Below the pieces are notes generated by a model. That model saw nothing but the letters and a program-made list of their open reading frames with translations, had not been told where the DNA came from and searched no databases. Position numbers and translations under genes: made by a program. Below, piece after piece: positions 26,704 to 34,698 of a stretch of 64,000 bases of DNA; the stretch's first letter is position 1; every line of letters starts with the position of its first letter. The stretch comes from JAGGTJ01 sp964457545 (GTDB lineage: Bacteria > Desulfobacterota > DSM-4660 > Desulfatiglandales > Desulfatiglandaceae), in the NCBI GenBank assembly GCA_964457545.1, contig CAYWEN010000002.1, positions 14,279 to 78,278 on the forward strand. Direction: 5' to 3'.

Positions 26704-27240
26704 ATGTCCTTCTCAGATTCTTGTTTGAACAGACCGGTTCATGTCTATCTCGGGATAGGCTCAAACATGGGTAATAAGATGGCAAATTGCAATCTGGCAA
26801 TTGACATTATTGATTCCATGCCCGATTCTGCGGTAACCCTCAGATCGTCCTTTTACAGGACAGAGCCTGTGGGTGTTGAGGGACATGACTGGTATATAAA
26901 CTGTGCAGTATGTATCCTGACAAAATCACCCCCCCTTGCTCTTTTGAGAAATCTGCTTGATATAGAGGCAAGTATGGGCAGAGAACGTAAGAAAAAGTGG
27001 GATGCCAGGCCTATTGATCTGGATATCTTGCTGTTTGGGCCGGACAGGATCATCTCTATTTCTGATCTGAAAGTGCCGCATCCTTTTATGCATGAACGAA
27101 GATTTGTTATGGTGCCTATGGCGCAGATTGCACCAGATGTTGTTCATCCTGTTTATAACAAGACAATGACAGAGCTGCTTGCTATGTTACAGAAAGATGG
27201 ACAGGCAGTATTTCCTGTTCCAGACAGTTTCTGCTTATAA
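26704..27240 (+). CDS. folK: Hydroxymethyldihydropterin pyrophosphokinase
   Basis: 178 residues from the chosen ATG; a TTG 24 bases upstream is in frame too. HPPK signatures are present: VYLGIGSNMGNK, SSFYRTEPVGV, NCAVCI, IEASMGRERKKKWDARPIDLD and VPHPFMHERRFV. It adds pyrophosphate to the folate precursor 6-hydroxymethyl-dihydropterin. It lies 36 bases after dapL and is probably in the same transcript. Confidence 0.95.
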   Translation: MSFSDSCLNRPVHVYLGIGSNMGNKMANCNLAIDIIDSMPDSAVTLRSSFYRTEPVGVEGHDWYINCAVCILTKSPPLALLRNLLDIEASMGRERKKKWDARPIDLDILLFGPDRIISISDLKVPHPFMHERRFVMVPMAQIAPDVVHPVYNKTMTELLAMLQKDGQAVFPVPDSFCL

Positions 27241-27482
27241 CAGGTTGATTTTTTCAGATGGATCTGTCAGGACTGCGGTTTTGTATGTCTTATCTTGTGC
27301 AAGTTTCATTTCCGGATTGAAGATTTCCTGTTGCCAAAATCAATTCGGGGATGAAGACTGTTTGGGTGTCAGCCTTTTGTCAAAATCCCCTGTTCATGCT
27401 TTTCCTCAATATCTTGCATTATGCAAAAAAACGTTCCCGGAAATATTAACTGTTTGCCTGTAAATGGGTATCTGGTGATTAA

Positions 27483-27743
27483 ATGCGGCTTTTTATCTAT
27501 ATCTTTTTAGGTTATCTTATCTACCGTTTATATCGTTTTATGGGTGGTTTCTTTGATGTTTATAAGGATGGAAACACGACGATGGATGAGGGCAATATTG
27601 TTGATGATATGGTACAGGACCCGTATTGCAAGACATATATCCCTGTCAGAGGGTCATATAAACGCACTGTCAATGGGAAAACATATTTTTTTTGTTCCAA
27701 GGAATGTGCCGATAATTTCAGCAAAACCAGGATGGATTCTTGA
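27483..27743 (+). CDS. Small membrane-anchored TRASH/YHS-like protein (PP0621 type)
   Basis: 86 residues. One N-terminal membrane helix (MRLFIYIFLGYLIYRLYRF), a linker, then DDMVQDPYCKTYIPVRG and YFFCSKECADNF. The CX(n)CxxxC arrangement is the metal-binding fingerprint of TRASH/YHS domains. Proteins of this plan are annotated as PP0621 family; their role is unknown, probably metal handling at the membrane. The upstream 240 bases hold no gene and perhaps a diverged repeat copy. Confidence 0.75.
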   Translation: MRLFIYIFLGYLIYRLYRFMGGFFDVYKDGNTTMDEGNIVDDMVQDPYCKTYIPVRGSYKRTVNGKTYFFCSKECADNFSKTRMDS

Positions 27744-27834
27744 AAATGGTTTATAATACTCTTTAAGAATTGAACATTTAAAATTATTATCTGGAGCCCT
27801 GAAATATTTTTTGAGGGTTGTCCAAGGAGGAAAT

Positions 27835-28476
27835 ATGAAATTCTTTATCGATACAGCTAACATAGATGAGATAAAACAGGGAATTGATCTCGGGATGGTA
27901 GATGGTGTGACTACAAATCCATCGCTTGTTGCCAAGGAAGGCAGAGAATTTACGGGGCTTATAAAAGATATAACGTCCATGGTAGACGGACCGGTTAGTG
28001 CTGAGGTGGTCAGTCTTGATACAGATGGCATGGTCAGGGAGGCAAGAGAACTTGCCGGGATTGCGGATAATATTGTAGTAAAAATCCCTCTTGTGGAAAA
28101 TGGGATCAAGGCCGTAAGAATTTTGACACAGGAAGGTATAAAAACGAATGTAACATTATGTTTTTCTCCTCTTCAGGCACTGATGGCAGCCAAGGCAGGT
28201 GCTACGTTTATCAGCCCTTTTATAGGGAGACTTGATGATATTGGTCACCGGGGCATGGATCTTGTAGAGGATATTGTTACCATATATGACAATTATGATT
28301 TTGAAACAGAGGTTATTGTTGCAAGTATAAGAAATCCCACACATGTACTTGATGCCGCACTTATTGGTGCAGATATTTCCACAATACCGTTTAAGGTCAT
28401 TCAGCAGCTAATCAAACATCCCCTGACAAAGATAGGACTGGACAAATTTCTGCGTGACTGGGAAAAGGTGGAATGA
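27835..28476 (+). CDS. fsa: Fructose-6-phosphate aldolase / small transaldolase
   Basis: 213 residues from an ATG four bases after AAGGAGG. MKFFIDTANIDEIKQGIDLG, GVTTNPSLVAKEGR, KIPLVENGIKA, TNVTLCFSPLQALMAAKAGA and SPFIGRLDDIG are the family blocks; the Schiff-base lysine is the K of KIPL. It belongs to the short transaldolase/FSA family, either forming fructose-6-phosphate from dihydroxyacetone and glyceraldehyde-3-phosphate or acting as transaldolase. The usual annotation is transaldolase (TalC/FSA); the substrate is not decided by sequence. Confidence 0.93.
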   Translation: MKFFIDTANIDEIKQGIDLGMVDGVTTNPSLVAKEGREFTGLIKDITSMVDGPVSAEVVSLDTDGMVREARELAGIADNIVVKIPLVENGIKAVRILTQEGIKTNVTLCFSPLQALMAAKAGATFISPFIGRLDDIGHRGMDLVEDIVTIYDNYDFETEVIVASIRNPTHVLDAALIGADISTIPFKVIQQLIKHPLTKIGLDKFLRDWEKVE

Positions 28477-28556
28477 TTTGTTTTGTTCCCTTCCTGTCAG
28501 TTCTTGGATGTTATAAGGCTCTATGGATGAAACATAGACAGGAACAGTATAGTAAA

Positions 28557-29144
28557 ATGTTACGGGTTGTGCGTACATCATACCTTTGCCTTGTTTTTGT
28601 TTTTTGCTTTGGCCTTTCTGCACCTGCTGACATATACCGGTATGTGGATAAAAACGGGGTGTGGCATTTTACCAATGTCCCTACACATAACAGATACCGG
28701 TTATTCATAAAAACCGGCACGAACAGATCTGCAGGTTATGCAGGCAGATGTATAAAAAAGTATGAATCTGTCATTACCGAGGCAGCAAACCGTTTCGGGG
28801 TTGATTCATCGTTGATAAAGGCGGTTATAAAAGCGGAGTCTGACTTTGACCATTATGCCGTCTCCCGCTGTGGTGCCCAGGGTCTGATGCAGCTTATGCC
28901 GCAAACAGCTTATGATATGGAGGTTGATGATCCTTTTAATCCTGCAGAAAACATATTTGGAGGCACACGTTATCTGAAAACCATGCTTGTGCGTTTTAAG
29001 AACAATATTGCACTGGCCTTATCAGCCTACAATGCAGGTCCTGAAAATGTGGAAAAATATCATGATATTCCTCCCTTTCCTGAAACACGGGCCTTTATAA
29101 AAAAGGTCCTGAAATACTATCGTATATATAAGGCCGGCAAATAG
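28557..29144 (+). CDS. Exported lytic transglycosylase with DUF4124 N-terminus
   Basis: 195 residues from the chosen ATG, which gives a standard signal peptide (MLRVVRTSYLCLVFVFCFGL). An earlier ATG overlaps the fsa stop (28473) but adds a non-signal leader. The DUF4124-like start DIYRYVDKNGVWHFTNVP is followed by the SLT domain: ITEAANRFGVDSSLIKAVIK, catalytic Glu in AESDFDHYAVSRCGAQGLMQ, LMPQTA, NIFGGTRYLK and ALSAYNAGPENV. It cleaves peptidoglycan glycan strands in the periplasm. It is probably cotranscribed with fsa. Confidence 0.9.
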   Translation: MLRVVRTSYLCLVFVFCFGLSAPADIYRYVDKNGVWHFTNVPTHNRYRLFIKTGTNRSAGYAGRCIKKYESVITEAANRFGVDSSLIKAVIKAESDFDHYAVSRCGAQGLMQLMPQTAYDMEVDDPFNPAENIFGGTRYLKTMLVRFKNNIALALSAYNAGPENVEKYHDIPPFPETRAFIKKVLKYYRIYKAGK

Positions 29145-29150
29145 TCTTTG

Positions 29151-29208
29151 CTAACGGACCGGGCCTTTCCATCCGTAAAACACCTTTCATGGATTTATTA
29201 TCCGTTAG
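29151..29208. repeat. Inverted repeat after the transglycosylase gene
   Basis: CTAACGGA (29151-29158) and TCCGTTAG (29201-29208) are perfect reverse complements. Between them is TTTCCATCCGTAAAACACC, the end sequence of the dispersed repeat family, so this is probably a short copy. No T-run follows, so it is a poor terminator. Confidence 0.55.
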
Positions 29209-29695
29209 GATACAGCTCCCATCTTTTCGTATGATTTCTCTGAGATAAAACACAAATAATGATAAAAGGCATGATCTGGTTCTATATTTGATTTCCTGTC
29301 AGGAGATATGTTGTTTTGTATTTCCATGGATATTCAACCTGTTCTGATTATGTGCTGTATGGGAAAAATATTCTGTTACAGGAAAAAAATGCCCATTAAC
29401 GCTGATATGTTTTTATAAAACCGGGTCATGGTGTTTTTTGCCAGCAGGTTAGCGACAAGGTTCATTGCCCTGTTGTCTGACAACAGGGGTTTTGTCCACG
29501 AATGATCAGACTCTGCAACTTTTGTTTTTTTCTGTGCTGCGCTGGATGCAGCGGACGGCAGCAGGTTGTGGAATAAGCGGGATGCTGTGTATGTTTCAGT
29601 ATGATTCTCTGTATCCCGCATTGTTTCATTTTTTTTATGAAATATGAGACTTGATCTGTCGACAGAGGCTTGTGATATGGGTAACAGATAAAAGT

Positions 29696-29711
29696 GGCAT
29701 ACAGTTTGCTT
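29696..29711 (+). promoter_or_regulatory. Sigma-54 (RpoN) promoter of flagellin
   Basis: TGGCATA-CAGT-TTGCT matches the -24/-12 consensus TGGCAYR-N4-TTGCW at every fixed position. It lies 157 bases before the flagellin ATG. RpoN control would also need an NtrC-type activator such as FlrC or FlgR; none is encoded in this window. Confidence 0.8.
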
Positions 29712-29867
29712 GGGAAATAATTACAAAACATGAAAAACAGTTTGATCTCCCTGGAGCTCACCCTCAAAAAGCAATCTTTCACAGGATCGGTGTTGAAGGG
29801 AAAGGTTGGCAAGGATCTTCAGGGAAATATACGGTAGATTTTTTTCAATATCAATGGAGGTAAAACT

Positions 29868-30728
29868 ATGGCGCTGCTTGCTATTAATCATAATATGATG
29901 GCCCTGTCAGCCTTTAACAACCTTACAAGGACTTATTCCACGTTGCACAAGTCCATAGATCGGCTATCCTCTGGCCTTCGAATCAATAATGCCTCGGATG
30001 ATGCTGCTGGTTTGGCAATCAGGGAATTGATGCGTTCCGATATAGCAAGTCTGAACCAGGGTGTCAGAAATGCAAATGATGGTATATCACTGCTTCAGAC
30101 AATGGATGGGGCAGCCCAGGTTGTTGATGAGAAACTTATCCGTATGAAAGAGCTTGCTGAACAGGCTGCGACAGGGACATACAGCAGTGCCCAGAGAGGG
30201 ATGATAAATTATGAATTCAGTGCAATGAGAGACGAGATTGAGAGGATAGCCAGGGCTACGGATTTTAACGGAATTCATTTGTTGGCGGGCAGTGCAGGGC
30301 TGGGTTCGGATGGTTTTACTTCCAATACAGTTAAGATTCATTTTGGTACAGGCAATTCTAATACAGAGGATTTCTATTTTATCACTGCGCAGAACCTGAC
30401 TTCTTCAGCGCTTGGTCTTGCAGGACTTTCTCTGACGTCTCCTCAAAGTGCTGCAAACGCCTTGCAGAGTATAGATGCAGCAATACTGAAAAAGGATGAT
30501 GCCCGTGCCCATTTTGGCAGTCTGATGAACAGGCTTCAGGCAACTGCCACAAATCTTGTTACTCAGGCAGAAAATCTCCAGTCAGCAGAGTCGCAAATTT
30601 CAGATGTTGATGTTGCTCATGAAATGACCATCTTTGTCAATAATCAGATCAAATCCCAGTCGGCAGTTGCCATGCTGGCACAGGCAAATTCAATGCCTCA
30701 GATGGCACTTAAACTGTTAAACGCTTGA
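29868..30728 (+). CDS. fliC: Flagellin
   Basis: 286 residues, short for a flagellin. GGAGG precedes the ATG. Both conserved ends are intact: the D0/D1 N-terminus (INHNMMALSAFNNL, SSGLRINNASDDAAGLAI, NQGVRNANDGISLLQTMDGA) and the C-terminus (AESQISDVDVAHEMTIFVNN, AMLAQANSMPQMALKLL). The variable central domain is nearly absent, about 50 residues, so the filament surface should be smooth. It forms the external filament and is exported by the flagellar type III system. fliS follows. Confidence 0.96.
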   Translation: MALLAINHNMMALSAFNNLTRTYSTLHKSIDRLSSGLRINNASDDAAGLAIRELMRSDIASLNQGVRNANDGISLLQTMDGAAQVVDEKLIRMKELAEQAATGTYSSAQRGMINYEFSAMRDEIERIARATDFNGIHLLAGSAGLGSDGFTSNTVKIHFGTGNSNTEDFYFITAQNLTSSALGLAGLSLTSPQSAANALQSIDAAILKKDDARAHFGSLMNRLQATATNLVTQAENLQSAESQISDVDVAHEMTIFVNNQIKSQSAVAMLAQANSMPQMALKLLNA

Positions 30729-30838
30729 TCCTGTGTCATAAAAACCGAAAAAGACAAAAACACCGGTAGTATATCGGGTGCTTAGAGCAAATATGTTACA
30801 GGGCTGTTCATTTTTATTTTATATTAAGGAGAATAGAT

Positions 30839-31261
30839 ATGAATGTAGAGCATTGTCTTGAAAAAGACACGGATATGAATGTTCGTGGTGACATTAATCC
30901 TATCGATCCTATGCAGACGATTCTTATGGTCTATGACGGTGCCATCAAGTTTTTGAGCAGGGCGGTAGAGTATGCTGATGCTGGAGATATAAAGAACAAG
31001 AACATATATATAAACAAGGCTGCTGATATAATAGTTGAATTAAACAGATGCCTTGATATGGAAGTGGGAGGTGAGATTTCTGAAAATTTGAGAGCCATCT
31101 ATGTGTTTATAGGTCGGCTGCTTGTAGAATCTTTTGCAACGGATAAGACATGGGGATTAAAGGAGAGTATAAAGATACTTTCCGAGCTGAAAGAAGGGTG
31201 GACATATGTTGCCAACAATATAAACAAGGCAACACAGCCATTAACAACGTTTGGAAACTGA
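30839..31261 (+). CDS. fliS: Flagellin export chaperone FliS
   Basis: 140 residues with AAGGAG before the ATG. The helical bundle pattern is clear: DPMQTILMVYDGAIKFLSRA, KNIYINKAADIIVELNRCLD, SENLRAIYVFIGRLLVES and SIKILSELKEGW. FliS binds the flagellin C-terminus in the cytosol and keeps it unpolymerised until export. It is 110 bases after flagellin. No other flagellar gene is nearby, so this pair is separate from the main flagellar clusters. Confidence 0.92.
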   Translation: MNVEHCLEKDTDMNVRGDINPIDPMQTILMVYDGAIKFLSRAVEYADAGDIKNKNIYINKAADIIVELNRCLDMEVGGEISENLRAIYVFIGRLLVESFATDKTWGLKESIKILSELKEGWTYVANNINKATQPLTTFGN

Positions 31262-31305
31262 AGACGTAATATGAAATTGCAATCTGGTATTACAAAATCA
31301 GGCGG

Positions 31306-32418
31306 TTAAAGAGACAAGTATCTCCTGCCCTTCCAATATGCGCCTGTTCCTTTCCAGAAAGATATGGCGGAACTCCAGGTCATGGCAAGGTATAGGATGG
31401 CACATAACGGCAGGGTGATTGCTCTCAGCTTTGACAGCCTGTAAAAGCTGAGGGTTGGAATATATGTCGTTATCATAATGACAATTGTAATGCCTGAAAG
31501 ATATGCAGATATTGATGACCCTGAAAACAGGTCCAGTAGCGGAATACAGAACATGATGATCATTGCGGCAGAAACCAGCAACAGGTATGCCAGTGAATGG
31601 TCAAGTTGGGTAAAAGCGGTTCTTGCCACCATGTTCCATATGGATGCAAAGTCATATGCCCTTAGACTGACAATACTGTGAGTGAGGCCCATCCATGTTT
31701 TATAACTGTGGTCCTTTACCCTTTTTGCAAGGGAACAGTCATCTATCAGCTCATTCTTGAGACTTTCAAAGCCGCCTGTGTGTTTTATGATTTTTGTTTT
31801 TGTCAGTATGCATCCTCCCGCAGCAGCCGCTACCCTGGAGGAGGGTCTGTTTGAAAGGGAAAAGGGATAGAGAAGTTTGAAAAAATATATAAAAGGGGGC
31901 ATCAACAGCTTTTCCCAAAACGTCACCATTCTCAGTGAGGCCATAAGAGATATAAAATCAATGCCGGTTTCCATTTTGGTTAAGAGGGCATTTATTATGC
32001 CAGGCATAAGAAAGATATCGGCATCCAACAGCATGACAAGTGGGGTATGAACATGCCTTATTCCCTGTTCAAGCGCCCATAGTTTGCCGCTCCATCCAGG
32101 GGGGGTGGGAGTGCCTTTTAATATTTTAAGACCAGGCATTCCCATGTTTCGGGCCCTTTTTAAGGTGTTGTCCGAGGAGCAATCATCAACAAGAACAACT
32201 TTGAACCCTTCTCCCTGTGCCTTTAATCCTGCAAGGGTGGTTTCAATTACATTTTCCTCGTTTCTTGCCGGAACAAGGATCGTTAAAATACTCAGATCCC
32301 TCTTTGCAGAAGTTGGTACAGAATCCAGAACTTCCCGCGTACGCCAAGGTTGCCAGGGTAGTAACAGCAAGACAAGCCAGGCAGCAAATCCTGCTATAGA
32401 AAGATATATCCATATCAT
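31306..32418 (-). CDS. hpnB: Hopene-associated glycosyltransferase HpnB
   Basis: 370 residues. An N-terminal membrane helix and WQPWRTRE lead into a GT2 domain: LTILVPARNEENVIETTL, VVLVDDCSSDNT, PGWSGKLWALEQG, the DAD-type metal motif MLLDADIFLMPG and DDCSLAKRVKD. Three C-terminal membrane helices close it. This layout and the PGWSGKxWA block are typical of HpnB, a membrane glycosyltransferase found with hopanoid genes. The sugar and acceptor are unproven. It converges with fliS and has no hopanoid neighbour. Confidence 0.85.
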   Translation of the reverse strand: MIWIYLSIAGFAAWLVLLLLPWQPWRTREVLDSVPTSAKRDLSILTILVPARNEENVIETTLAGLKAQGEGFKVVLVDDCSSDNTLKRARNMGMPGLKILKGTPTPPGWSGKLWALEQGIRHVHTPLVMLLDADIFLMPGIINALLTKMETGIDFISLMASLRMVTFWEKLLMPPFIYFFKLLYPFSLSNRPSSRVAAAAGGCILTKTKIIKHTGGFESLKNELIDDCSLAKRVKDHSYKTWMGLTHSIVSLRAYDFASIWNMVARTAFTQLDHSLAYLLLVSAAMIIMFCIPLLDLFSGSSISAYLSGITIVIMITTYIPTLSFYRLSKLRAITLPLCAILYLAMTWSSAISFWKGTGAYWKGRRYLSL

Positions 32419-32582
32419 TTTATGCCATATAGCCGGTTTTTGAAAGGTTTTACCTGCCCTTTACCTGTTGTTGTATGTTTTGCAATTGCAACGGGCAGGT
32501 GTATATGGATTGAGTCAACATCTTTCGTCTGTTTGAAAGGACAAAAGGTGTTGACAATAACTGTTTGTTCGGGTTTTACGCA

Positions 32583-33203
32583 TTATCTCACAAAGGGGTT
32601 TATCCTCTTTTCGGTTCCAATGGTGGTCATGGGACCATGGCCGGGATATACCTTTATATCATCTCCAAGGGGAAACAGCCTTTCTTTTATACTTGATATA
32701 AGTGTCCTGAAATCTCCGCCGGGAAGATCTGTACGGCCTATTGAACCATAAAAGAGTGTATCTCCGGCAAAGACCACGCTGTCAGTAAACAGTGAGATTC
32801 CTCCCGGACTGTGACCGGGAGTATGTATGACTTTTAGTGTGATTTCCCCGACATCTATCATGTCTCCGTGGCTGATTTCCATGTCAGGAGGAGGGGAGTT
32901 TTCTCCGTAAAGGCCAAAAGACATGGCATTTTCAGCCACCCTGCTTAACATCGGGGCATCAAGGCCATGAATCAGTATCTTTGCTCCGGTTGCATCTTTC
33001 AGCTCCTTATTGCCGCCGATATGATCAAAATGGCCATGGGTATTTATTATATATTTTGCTTCAAGTCCTGATCTGTTCAATTCTTCCAATATGTTTTTTA
33101 CATCTCCTCCCGGATCAATTACAGCGGCTGTTTTTGTGTTTTTACATCCAACAATAAAACAGTTGGTCATAAGGGGACCAACAGCAAGTGCCTTGATAAT
33201 CAT
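32583..33203 (-). CDS. Metallo-beta-lactamase-fold hydrolase (glyoxalase II-like)
   Basis: 206 residues, AAGGA before the ATG. The metal motif is NTHGHFDHIGG (HxHxDH), followed by HTPGHSPGGIS, FAGDTLFYGSIGRTD and VYPGHGPMTTIG, the set found in short GloB-like hydrolases (YcbL type). Two metal ions and thioester hydrolysis, such as S-lactoylglutathione, are expected for the family; the real substrate is unknown. Confidence 0.88.
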   Translation of the reverse strand: MIIKALAVGPLMTNCFIVGCKNTKTAAVIDPGGDVKNILEELNRSGLEAKYIINTHGHFDHIGGNKELKDATGAKILIHGLDAPMLSRVAENAMSFGLYGENSPPPDMEISHGDMIDVGEITLKVIHTPGHSPGGISLFTDSVVFAGDTLFYGSIGRTDLPGGDFRTLISSIKERLFPLGDDIKVYPGHGPMTTIGTEKRINPFVR

Positions 33204-33381
33204 AATAAAATCCTTGTAAAATTAATTGTCGTATTGTTTGGGCGGCGATTGCCGTATCAGAACCCCCTCTATAAGATAAGCCTGGGGCGCTGATGAATTT
33301 TTAGTCCGGAAATATTCAAAAGGAATCTTGCGAAAACATGCGGTTTCTGTCTGTTCTGTCGGATTGTTTCATGACGGCCTG

Positions 33382-34620
33382 TTATCCTGTTGTAAAAATA
33401 TATGCAAAGACCTTTGCATCAGACATGATATTGGATATAAGGCAGAACTCATCAGGCTGATGGGCAGAATCGGATACAGTGGACCAAACTGCTGCAGGCA
33501 GATTTGCCTGCCTGAAAAAGGCAGCTATTGTGCCTCCTCCAATACCCATAGGTTTTGCATCTCTTCCTGTTACTGCCTTGATTGCCCTGGAAAGGATCTT
33601 TACTACCGGTGAATCAACAGGTGTAGGATTCGGGGCATCGAGACGTTGAACAGGTTTGACATCTATCATGATTCCAGACATGTTTCCTGTTTTCCTGCAT
33701 ACATCCTTTATAAACCGGAGAACCTCCTCCGTAGTGTATGAAGGCAGTATTCGGCAATCCATGTAAAATACATCTTTGCCCGGAATGGTGTTTACATTCT
33801 GGACATTTGACTCCACCTTTGTAGGTTCAAAGGTGGACAGGGGAGGGCTGAAGATATCGTCATGACAGGCAAATTTTTTCTTCAGGGCCTCATATAGGGT
33901 TACTGTCAGTTGTGCCATTGCCAAAAGGGTGTTTCTTCCTTTTTCAGGTGTGCTTGCATGACACTGTTGCCCTGTAACCGTGAATTTGAGCCATAGCATT
34001 GATTTTTCGGCTATTTCTATCATGGTGCCATCTTCGTTTCCTCCGTCAGGGACAATAATTATATCGTTTTTACAGAACAGATCTCCATGGTGATTTAACA
34101 GAAAATCCAGGCCATATTTACTGCCTGTTTCTTCATCGGCAACAAGTACCAGGCCTGTTGACCTTGACAGCCTGTTTCTGTTTTCAAGTATGTATTTTAT
34201 TGCAAGGTAAAAGCTGACAAAGCCATGTTGGTTGTCTTCAACGCCTCTGCCTGTTATACGATCCCCTTCCACAGTAACCCGGTAGGGATCAGCTTTCCAC
34301 AAGGACAGATCGCCCGGAGGAACAACGTCTGCATGACACAGTACCCATACTGTAGAGGTGTTGTCAGTCCCGTTCCATCTGACAACAAGATTTGGCCTTG
34401 TGCCTCCTTTTGCCCTGCTGTCAGGCGCCTCGTAGACTTTAATAAAATCGGGGTGCAGGTTATTCAGCAGGTTGTATATAAATTCTGTCTTGTCATGCTC
34501 GCCAGTGCCGCCATTTTCAGGGCCGAGTGCAACCTTTGATGTCAGTTCCGACTGAAGGTGTATTATTTCATCCCTGGAATTGTCTATCTGGTCAAATATT
34601 TTTTTTGTTTTGTTTGTCAT
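33382..34620 (-). CDS. M20-family metallopeptidase
   Basis: 412 residues. Metal-binding motifs are visible: WVLCHADVVPPGD, GRGVEDNQHG and VADEETGSKYG (catalytic Glu pair), with a dimerisation lid between (HASTPEKGRNTLLAM) and the final His near DSAHQPDEF. The family includes ArgE, DapE, CPG2 and peptidases V; this one is closest in outline to the M20 metallo-hydrolases often annotated as diaminopimelate-type. No amino-acid biosynthesis neighbour fixes the substrate. No clear ribosome site precedes the ATG. Confidence 0.85.
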   Translation of the reverse strand: MTNKTKKIFDQIDNSRDEIIHLQSELTSKVALGPENGGTGEHDKTEFIYNLLNNLHPDFIKVYEAPDSRAKGGTRPNLVVRWNGTDNTSTVWVLCHADVVPPGDLSLWKADPYRVTVEGDRITGRGVEDNQHGFVSFYLAIKYILENRNRLSRSTGLVLVADEETGSKYGLDFLLNHHGDLFCKNDIIIVPDGGNEDGTMIEIAEKSMLWLKFTVTGQQCHASTPEKGRNTLLAMAQLTVTLYEALKKKFACHDDIFSPPLSTFEPTKVESNVQNVNTIPGKDVFYMDCRILPSYTTEEVLRFIKDVCRKTGNMSGIMIDVKPVQRLDAPNPTPVDSPVVKILSRAIKAVTGRDAKPMGIGGGTIAAFFRQANLPAAVWSTVSDSAHQPDEFCLISNIMSDAKVFAYIFTTG

Positions 34621-34698
34621 TGTTTTTTGTGTCTGTGATGAAGAATGTCTGATCTTTGCTTTTGCGGACCGAAACCCTTCAGTGTTCCGGATTAAGAC

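Larger units (their letters stand above)
29145..29867. other. Long gene-free region before flagellin
   Basis: About 720 bases. It contains the inverted repeat at 29151-29208, the sigma-54 promoter at 29696-29711 and a 156-base leader running to the flagellin start. Short frames on the minus strand here have no ribosome site or recognisable product. I see no RNA gene. Confidence 0.65.

Noticed and set aside
29376..29621. 81-codon minus-strand frame before flagellin
   Set aside because: No ribosome site, no recognisable domain; overlaps the flagellin promoter region.
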